IMG/VR virus record: IMGVR_UViG_3300017708_001005
Span: 1-25,061 of that record
Source of the DNA: a virus
Strand: one strand, 5' to 3'
Length of the DNA: 25,061 bases
Below, piece after piece: positions 21,027 to 25,061 of this stretch. Both the position numbers and the translations under genes were made by a program. The notes below the pieces were generated by a model. The model was not told the DNA's origin, did not search any database, and was given only the letters and a program-made list of their open reading frames with translations. Positions within the stretch are counted from its first letter, which is position 1. Every line of letters begins with the position of its first letter.

Positions 21027-21225
21027 TTTTCTTGTCTAAAGATTTTACCCATTGTTTGTAAGTTTTAGGAACTTTTCTATAATCTGTGTTTCCACGTCTC
21101 TGAAATTTAATCAGAGGATCATAACCTGCGGTTGGTCCTGCTGCAGCAGAAGAACCAGTAAATCCACCAGCACCGACTGCGATCATTTCACGGATGAGTT
21201 GTATGAATCGATCAGTCTTTTCCAT
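21010..21225 (-). CDS. Conserved-looking small basic protein of 71 residues
   Basis: A 71-residue protein from an ATG at 21225. After a short helix (MEKTDRFIQLIREMI) comes a Gly/Ala/Ser-rich segment, VGAGGFTGSSAAAGPTAGYD, then PLIKFQRRGNTDYRKVP and a basic tail. The G-F-T-G-S-S-x-A-x-G-P-(T/V)-A-G-(Y/F)-D-P-L block is one I associate with small proteins of cyanophages with unknown function. The basic tail suggests DNA or protein binding. It overlaps both neighbours by 14-17 bp and probably belongs to the primase transcript. Confidence 0.7.
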   Translation of the reverse strand: MEKTDRFIQLIREMIAVGAGGFTGSSAAAGPTAGYDPLIKFQRRGNTDYRKVPKTYKQWVKSLDKKNVRFR

Positions 21226-21604
21226 TATCGTTATATAAAATTTGTAATTTTTCTAATGCAATGGCATCACTTTCAATATCATGAATATAACATCGTGGAT
21301 ACTCTGGCAACCTATTCAAAAAATGTACAAAAGTTTTTGTTGTTGACCAGAGATCCTCTTCGAGTTTATAAAAGAGCATTGGTGTTGTTGCATCATCAAA
21401 TATATTGTACAAAATGATGAAGTGATTAAGAAGCAAATGTACCTTTAATTCACCAGTGCTCTTATATTTCCTCATGAGCCTTTTAATGTACTTGAAGTGA
21501 TTCAAGTCACGATGGAAATCATCTTTAGTAATAGCTTGAGGATTCTCATAATTTTTTATAGCAAATAATAAGAAATTTTCCTCATTCAATTCATCAAATA
21601 ACAT
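21212..21604 (-). CDS. Conserved phage protein of 130 residues, all-alpha, unknown function
   Basis: A helical protein with MLFDELNEENFLLFAIKNY at the start, KTFVHFLNRLPEYP near residue 90 and DIESDAIALEKLQILYND at the end. The segment FKYIKRLMRKYKSTGELKVHLLLNHFIILYNIF is strongly amphipathic. The pattern is typical of small T4-like phage proteins encoded near the primase, but no enzyme motif is visible. The ATG at 21604 lies 12 bases after the virion protein stop, and the 3' end overlaps the next gene. Soluble and cytoplasmic by composition. Confidence 0.75.
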   Translation of the reverse strand: MLFDELNEENFLLFAIKNYENPQAITKDDFHRDLNHFKYIKRLMRKYKSTGELKVHLLLNHFIILYNIFDDATTPMLFYKLEEDLWSTTKTFVHFLNRLPEYPRCYIHDIESDAIALEKLQILYNDNGKD

Positions 21605-21615
21605 ATCTCAAGTTA

Positions 21616-22149
21616 TCAACTTAGTGGGTCTGCGTCATAAATTGGAGCATTGCCTGTAGTAATACCAGACATTGCAACTAGAACTTCTTTCTTAACTCTA
21701 TAGTTTCCGTGAGTATCGTTATAGGTGGTAACTCCAACCCAACCAACACCAGTCTCAAACACAGTTCCATTTGCGTTCTGAGCACCCTGCTTTGCTACAC
21801 CGTAAACGTAAGCATCAGCAGTGCCACTAGCAGACTCACTATACTTAACATCTCCAACAGTGTATGAAGGACACTGACTTGCAGAGAAGTTAGTTGCAGC
21901 AATTGCAGCACCACTGAGACCAGCAGTAGAAGCAATAGTTAGTTGTGTGGTGCTTGTAATGGATGCGACGACAGCATCACCAAAATAAACACCAGATACA
22001 GGATCATCACCAAATCTGATTACATCACCTGCTTGAATAGATCCAGCATTACCAAACCCAGTGGTGGAACCTGTCACAACACGGGTAGCGTAATTAAGAC
22101 TAACGGTGCCAGCAGAGGTTACATTATCACTATTTCCCCAAAGTGCCAT
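21616..22149 (-). CDS. Probable virion structural protein
   Basis: A 177-residue, beta-rich protein with low charge and many Thr/Ser/Gly/Ala residues. After MALWGNSDNVTSAGTVSL come repeated short strands (ATRVVTGSTTGFG, AGDVIRFGDDPVSGVYFG, TTQLTIASTAGLSG) and an AYVYGVAKQGAQNANGTVF segment. This composition and the MALWGN(S/K)D start are typical of minor virion proteins of marine T4-like phages. The ribosome-binding site AAAGGAAAAGAAAC and a perfect late promoter TATAAATA 34 bases upstream indicate strong late expression, as expected for a structural protein. The exact position in the particle is unknown. Confidence 0.8.
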   Translation of the reverse strand: MALWGNSDNVTSAGTVSLNYATRVVTGSTTGFGNAGSIQAGDVIRFGDDPVSGVYFGDAVVASITSTTQLTIASTAGLSGAAIAATNFSASQCPSYTVGDVKYSESASGTADAYVYGVAKQGAQNANGTVFETGVGWVGVTTYNDTHGNYRVKKEVLVAMSGITTGNAPIYDADPLS

Positions 22150-22182
22150 GTTTCTTTTCCTTTGAATACATTTGCTATTAGA

Positions 22183-22190
22183 TATTTATA
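22183..22190 (-). promoter_or_regulatory. T4-type late promoter TATAAATA
   Basis: The minus strand reads TTATAAATATC, an exact T4 late-promoter box, 34 bases upstream of the ATG of the virion protein gene at 22149. It begins in the T-tract of the terminator just ahead of it. The match to the T4 consensus, distance and downstream structural gene agree. Confidence 0.85.
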
Positions 22191-22217
22191 AAAAATGGAG
22201 ACCACAAAATGATCTCC
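22191..22217 (-). terminator. Intrinsic terminator between the 70-residue and virion-protein genes
   Basis: On the minus strand GGAGATCA, loop TTTTG and TGGTCTCC form an 8 bp stem with one T-G wobble, followed by ATTTTTT. It lies 26 bases past the stop of the 70-residue gene at 22243, and its T-tract leads into the late promoter at 22183-22190. Confidence 0.85.
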
Positions 22218-22233
22218 GTATCATTTATTTTCT

Positions 22234-22241
22234 TATTTATA
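22234..22241 (-). promoter_or_regulatory. Second TATAAATA box, upstream of the terminator
   Basis: One base after the stop codon of the 70-residue gene, the minus strand reads TATAAATA again, identical to the late box at 22183. A start from here would meet the terminator hairpin within about ten bases, so it would give either a very short RNA or an RNA with that hairpin at its 5' end. It may be chance in A+T-rich DNA. Confidence 0.4.
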
Positions 22242-22242
22242 C

Positions 22243-22455
22243 TTATTCGGCAGGTGCTTCTTCTCTTGTAAGAATTGCTTTAGAGACAACTTCTAAGAGT
22301 TGATCGTCCATATCAGTCTTAGTTAACTTAACTGCCTTAGCAAGAATAACAAGACAGATCTCAATGAGTTTCTCACCAAGTTCTTCATTTTCTGGAATTT
22401 TTTTGACAGCATCAGAAATTACCTTCGATGCGAGTGGAAGTAGAAAGGATAGCAT
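22243..22455 (-). CDS. Small helical protein with hydrophobic N-terminus, 70 residues
   Basis: An ATG at 22455 with AGAGG seven bases upstream. The N-terminus MLSFLLPLASKVISDAVKKI is amphipathic to hydrophobic, followed by an acidic helix (PENEELGEKLIEICLVILAKAVKLT) and an acidic C-terminus (LTREEAPAE). The two helices could form a hairpin on a membrane or a coiled-coil dimer. No domain is recognised. It lies between the DUF3008 gene and a terminator, and so is the last gene of the unit that begins with the nucleotidyltransferase. A small-holin role is conceivable but not supported by a clear transmembrane span. Confidence 0.7.
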   Translation of the reverse strand: MLSFLLPLASKVISDAVKKIPENEELGEKLIEICLVILAKAVKLTKTDMDDQLLEVVSKAILTREEAPAE

Positions 22456-22476
22456 GATAAACCTCTGTTGTTAATA

Positions 22477-22677
22477 CTATATATTCTCCAAAAACTCTTT
22501 AAGAGATTTTTTCTCAGGGAGTTTCTTGTGTTTAGTAGAAGCAAAGTCTTTTGCATCACTCTTCTTCATTGATGCTGCTGCTTTAGCAACCTCAGGAGAA
22601 GGGTTGGTCATGTCACCTTTCTTAGTGGCATAAACCATACCCATAAATCTTTGCTGTGCCTTAGATACAGCAGGCAT
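22477..22677 (-). CDS. DUF3008 family protein
   Basis: A 66-residue basic protein with the DUF3008 signature from its first residue: MPAVSKAQQRFMGMVYATKK, then SPEVAKAAASMKKSDAKDFA and STKHKKLPEK. The family is short, conserved in many bacteria and phages, and of unknown function; a structural or DNA-associated role has been suggested only by context. The ATG at 22677 shares a base with the stop of the upstream gene (TAATG), so translation is coupled. Full length for the family. Confidence 0.88.
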   Translation of the reverse strand: MPAVSKAQQRFMGMVYATKKGDMTNPSPEVAKAAASMKKSDAKDFASTKHKKLPEKKSLKEFLENI

Positions 22678-24086
22678 TACTTCTTCTTGGTATCCATTAT
22701 TGCACCCTGTCCATGCTTGGCACGGATGCTTGCCTTTACTTTCTCAAGTGCAGACATACCATCATAGGGTTTCTTTTTACCAGCAGTGTTGGTAGGTTTA
22801 GTAGCACTCTTGTAACGGTTGTTTCCATCAACACCACCACGTTCCATGCGACGATCTCTTAGAGAATCTTCAGTTTCTTCTTTTGTAACTTTACCTAAAG
22901 CCTGCTTTCTCTTCTGTGCAATTTGTTGATCAACCATTGCCTTCTTTTTCTGGAGAGCAATTTCTTGAGGAGACATTTCCATAGAAGTCTCTTCACTCAT
23001 ACGATTAACAACTTTCTGTGCTGCTTTCTTAATCATACTTTTGACACCTTTCTTTGCCTTTTTAGGTGCTGCCGCGGCAGATGCCTTTGCCTTTCTAACT
23101 TTATCACCAGCAGTTTGTGCTGCTTCTCTACCTTTATTGTAAGCAGCAACTTGTGCCTGAGCAGACTTTAGTTTTGCTTTCTTACCAGTAGACTTAAGTT
23201 TTTGTCTTGCAAGTCTACCAACTGCCTTCACCATGCGACCAGTAGAAGTATCCTTCTTATGTGGTTTGTCAGTATCATGACCAAAAGTTACTGTTGCTTC
23301 AATGATTGCATACTCAACAGCATCTTCTACATCATATACATCAAATCCTTCTTGAACTAGTTCATCATATACAGTATAAACAGCAAGATCTACTTCATCC
23401 ATCTCAGTGTTTTCTAGGATAGTAACTTCCTCAGAAATCTTAGGATTAATGGTAATAGTATTCTTTACATTCTTTTCCTTTACTTGCTTTGATTCTTCAC
23501 CATCTTCACCAACAACTTCACGAAGATCATCTCTCCAGTTTGAATATCCTTCACCAATCTTAGTAGTTACTTTCTTCTTACCGTCAGGAGAAGGAACGAA
23601 CTCACCATAGTCACCCATAGACTTATCCTTTTTATTGACATCACCACTTACGTTGGTGTCAATTCTATTTGCTGCTTTCTTTGCAAGTTTTACGAGATCT
23701 TTAGATGGAACTTCAACATCTTTACTAGTTCCTTCCTTCATTGCTTTGCCGATTGCCTTACGACGATTTAGAAGATACTTATCAGACTTAGTATTTTTCT
23801 TACCGTCATTATCAACGTCACCGTCTTCCTTACCTACAGGATCAAGTCCTTCAGACATCTTTGCACGTTTTGCTCTTGCTTTTGCCAATAGTCTTTCTTT
23901 AGCAGCATCAGCATCTTTCTTAGGAACACGATACCCATCACGATCAGTCTTCAACCTTTCTGCAGGTGCTTCAACTGCTGCCTTCTTCATAGGTTCTTTT
24001 TTATTACCATCTTTATCTAGATCTAGAAAGTCAGGTTTAGCAACCTTCTCCATATACACATCGGAGATATCGTTGAGGTGAGTCAT
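22677..24086 (-). CDS. Long Lys/Ala-rich protein with DxDxDG loops, probable virion or head-core protein
   Basis: A 469-residue hydrophilic protein of low complexity. Two calcium-loop-like motifs are visible: DLDKDG at 22-27 and DVDNDG at 90-95, the second followed by KSDKYLLNRRKAIGKA. A GYSNWRDDLREVVGEDG block lies near 185 and an acidic VYDVEDAVEYAIIEATV segment near 255. Residues about 285-365 are almost pure Lys/Ala/Arg helix (KLKSAQAQVAAYNKGRE, then KAKKGVKSMIKKAAQKVV). The C-terminus is basic. These blocks recur in marine T4-like phage structural proteins of unknown role, as I recall them. The composition would suit a DNA-packaged internal head protein or scaffold. It is co-transcribed with the nucleotidyltransferase-fold gene (12 bases apart) and the DUF3008 gene. 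Confidence 0.65.
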   Translation of the reverse strand: MTHLNDISDVYMEKVAKPDFLDLDKDGNKKEPMKKAAVEAPAERLKTDRDGYRVPKKDADAAKERLLAKARAKRAKMSEGLDPVGKEDGDVDNDGKKNTKSDKYLLNRRKAIGKAMKEGTSKDVEVPSKDLVKLAKKAANRIDTNVSGDVNKKDKSMGDYGEFVPSPDGKKKVTTKIGEGYSNWRDDLREVVGEDGEESKQVKEKNVKNTITINPKISEEVTILENTEMDEVDLAVYTVYDELVQEGFDVYDVEDAVEYAIIEATVTFGHDTDKPHKKDTSTGRMVKAVGRLARQKLKSTGKKAKLKSAQAQVAAYNKGREAAQTAGDKVRKAKASAAAAPKKAKKGVKSMIKKAAQKVVNRMSEETSMEMSPQEIALQKKKAMVDQQIAQKRKQALGKVTKEETEDSLRDRRMERGGVDGNNRYKSATKPTNTAGKKKPYDGMSALEKVKASIRAKHGQGAIMDTKKK

Positions 24087-24098
24087 GAGTATAGTATT

Positions 24099-25061
24099 TT
24101 ACTTTTTAGCCTTATACTTATTTATGAAATTCTTGATAGCACTAGTTCCTGTCATTCTCATCGTATAGTTTCTGTTTGAATCAGTTCCAACTTCTCTCTC
24201 TGGACCAGATACACCAGAAGGTCCAGGATAATTTACAACTGCTTCCATCACATCCTTAATCCAGGACTTGAACATATAGTTCTCTTTAGTAACGCAAATA
24301 AGATGATTAGTTCCTCTACGAATAATCTCACCAACCAATCCAGTGTTTAGATTCTCTACAATATCTCCAAGACTAAAAATTTTCCCAGAGACATAGTTCT
24401 CACGAAGTCCTTTATGATCATACTTAGGAGCAATTTCCCACATCTCTGCAGTAACCTTTTCTTTACTCTTCAGTTTCATACCAGTACGAACTGCATTAAA
24501 GAGTGCTTTAGTGTCACCATCATCAAGTTTCTTAGGTGTTCCTCTACGGAATGAATCAAAGTCATCATCAATAACTGCCTTACGCATCTTAGATGCAGAC
24601 ATTCCTTCTACACCTTCAGCATCTGCATCTCTTACACCAGCAGAAATGACACGAATCAAATCAAACTCATATAGTTGTCCATTATATTTCTGAGCAAGAT
24701 TCTCAAACTCTGCTTGTCGATCTGAACCAACAACGATATTTACATTCCCATATCCATCTTCATTTGCTGCGACAAGAACATCAAAGATATTTTTCATTTC
24801 TGAATCATTGACAATATTCTCTTCATAGTCAGAGAACATCTTCTTCATAAATGAAATCTTCATGTCAGGGTCAAGAGGATTCTTCTTTGGATCCTGAGAA
24901 CGTGAAGGATATACTTTATAGTCTCCACCAGTAGATGTTTTCTTTGCCATACTCAAAAGTTTTTCATGTCCAACTGTTGGTGGATTAAATCTACCAAACA
25001 CTATAGTTAGTGTATCGGACTGTTGTTCTTTACCTTCTTCTGGTGGTGCTTCTTTATTAGA
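24099..25061 (-). CDS. Nucleotidyltransferase-fold protein with C-terminal KOW/SH3-like domain (5' end beyond the window)
   Basis: The reading frame is open to the right edge of the window. A GTG at 25001 could be read as a start, but it lies in the middle of the first strand (TLTIVFGRFNPPT), and 20 upstream codons without a stop lead to the edge, so the true start is outside. FGRFNPPTVGHEKLL is the cytidylyltransferase/NMNAT nucleotide-binding strand with the (H/T)xGH motif, VNIVVGSDRQAEF the second strand, and GMSASKMRKAV the ISxTxxR-like motif. Residues after about 210 (GDIVENLNTGLVGEIIRRGTN and FKSWIKDVMEA) form a short beta-barrel of KOW/SH3 look. Substrate may be NMN, CTP or another nucleotide; which is not clear. 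The neighbouring genes suggest a late or structural context. Confidence 0.8.
   Translation of the reverse strand, partial: SNKEAPPEEGKEQQSDTLTIVFGRFNPPTVGHEKLLSMAKKTSTGGDYKVYPSRSQDPKKNPLDPDMKISFMKKMFSDYEENIVNDSEMKNIFDVLVAANEDGYGNVNIVVGSDRQAEFENLAQKYNGQLYEFDLIRVISAGVRDADAEGVEGMSASKMRKAVIDDDFDSFRRGTPKKLDDGDTKALFNAVRTGMKLKSKEKVTAEMWEIAPKYDHKGLRENYVSGKIFSLGDIVENLNTGLVGEIIRRGTNHLICVTKENYMFKSWIKDVMEAVVNYPGPSGVSGPEREVGTDSNRNYTMRMTGTSAIKNFINKYKAKK

Noticed and set aside
23635-24081. Plus-strand frame of 148 residues opposite the Lys/Ala-rich gene.
   Set aside because: Its Ser/Phe-rich composition is the expected antisense of Lys/Ala-rich codons, and no plus-strand promoter or ribosome-binding site is seen. 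No plus-strand gene elsewhere in the window was convincing either.

Overview
This window looks like part of the genome of a large T4-like (myovirus-morphology) marine phage, most likely a cyanophage of Synechococcus or Prochlorococcus. The evidence is a T4-gp61-type primase directly followed by class Ia ribonucleotide reductase genes nrdA and nrdB, perfect T4 late-promoter boxes (TATAAATA), four phage-style tRNA genes without encoded CCA, a DUF3008 protein, a GIY-YIG endonuclease, A+T-rich DNA, and tight one-strand packing with many 1-20 bp overlaps. The host assignment is inference. Every gene I can support is on the minus strand, so transcription runs from high to low coordinates.

Region A (25061 to about 21200): a nucleotidyltransferase-fold protein open at the window edge, a long Lys/Ala-rich protein with two DxDxDG loops, a DUF3008 protein, a small helical protein, a probable virion protein (21616-22149) behind a perfect late promoter, and small conserved-looking proteins. 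Region B (21026 to 16020): a coiled-coil/membrane protein, gp61-like primase, nrdA, nrdB and a small ORF, closed by a UUCG-loop terminator. Region C (15850 to 12699): accessory region with small ORFs, a GIY-YIG endonuclease, a 2OG-oxygenase-like protein, tRNA-Arg, tRNA-Asn and tRNA-Gly, two small zinc-binding proteins and a one-helix membrane protein.

Region D (12657 to 1, continuing off the left edge) is the most interesting part: a compact sugar-nucleotide and glycosylation cassette. It encodes a stand-alone phosphomannose-isomerase cupin, GDP-mannose 4,6-dehydratase, GDP-L-fucose synthase, a GDP-mannose 3,5-epimerase-like enzyme with the plant catalytic residues, a GT11 alpha-1,2-fucosyltransferase-like protein, a protein O-fucosyltransferase-like protein, three other glycosyltransferases, a NodU-type O-carbamoyltransferase, three 2OG-Fe(II) oxygenases and a TIGR03032-like propeller protein. 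Together they suggest that the phage makes GDP-L-fucose, and probably GDP-L-galactose or GDP-L-gulose, and builds a fucosylated, possibly carbamoylated glycan. The acceptor could be its own virion proteins or the host surface; this is inference. A tRNA with a CAU anticodon sits inside this region.

Regulatory signals visible on the minus strand are four intrinsic terminators and late-promoter boxes of two types (TATAAATA and CTAAATA). In three places a terminator T-tract runs directly into a late box, giving a terminator-promoter module that insulates adjacent units. No CRISPR array, insertion sequence or attachment site was seen, and no stretch over 300 bases lacks a gene.
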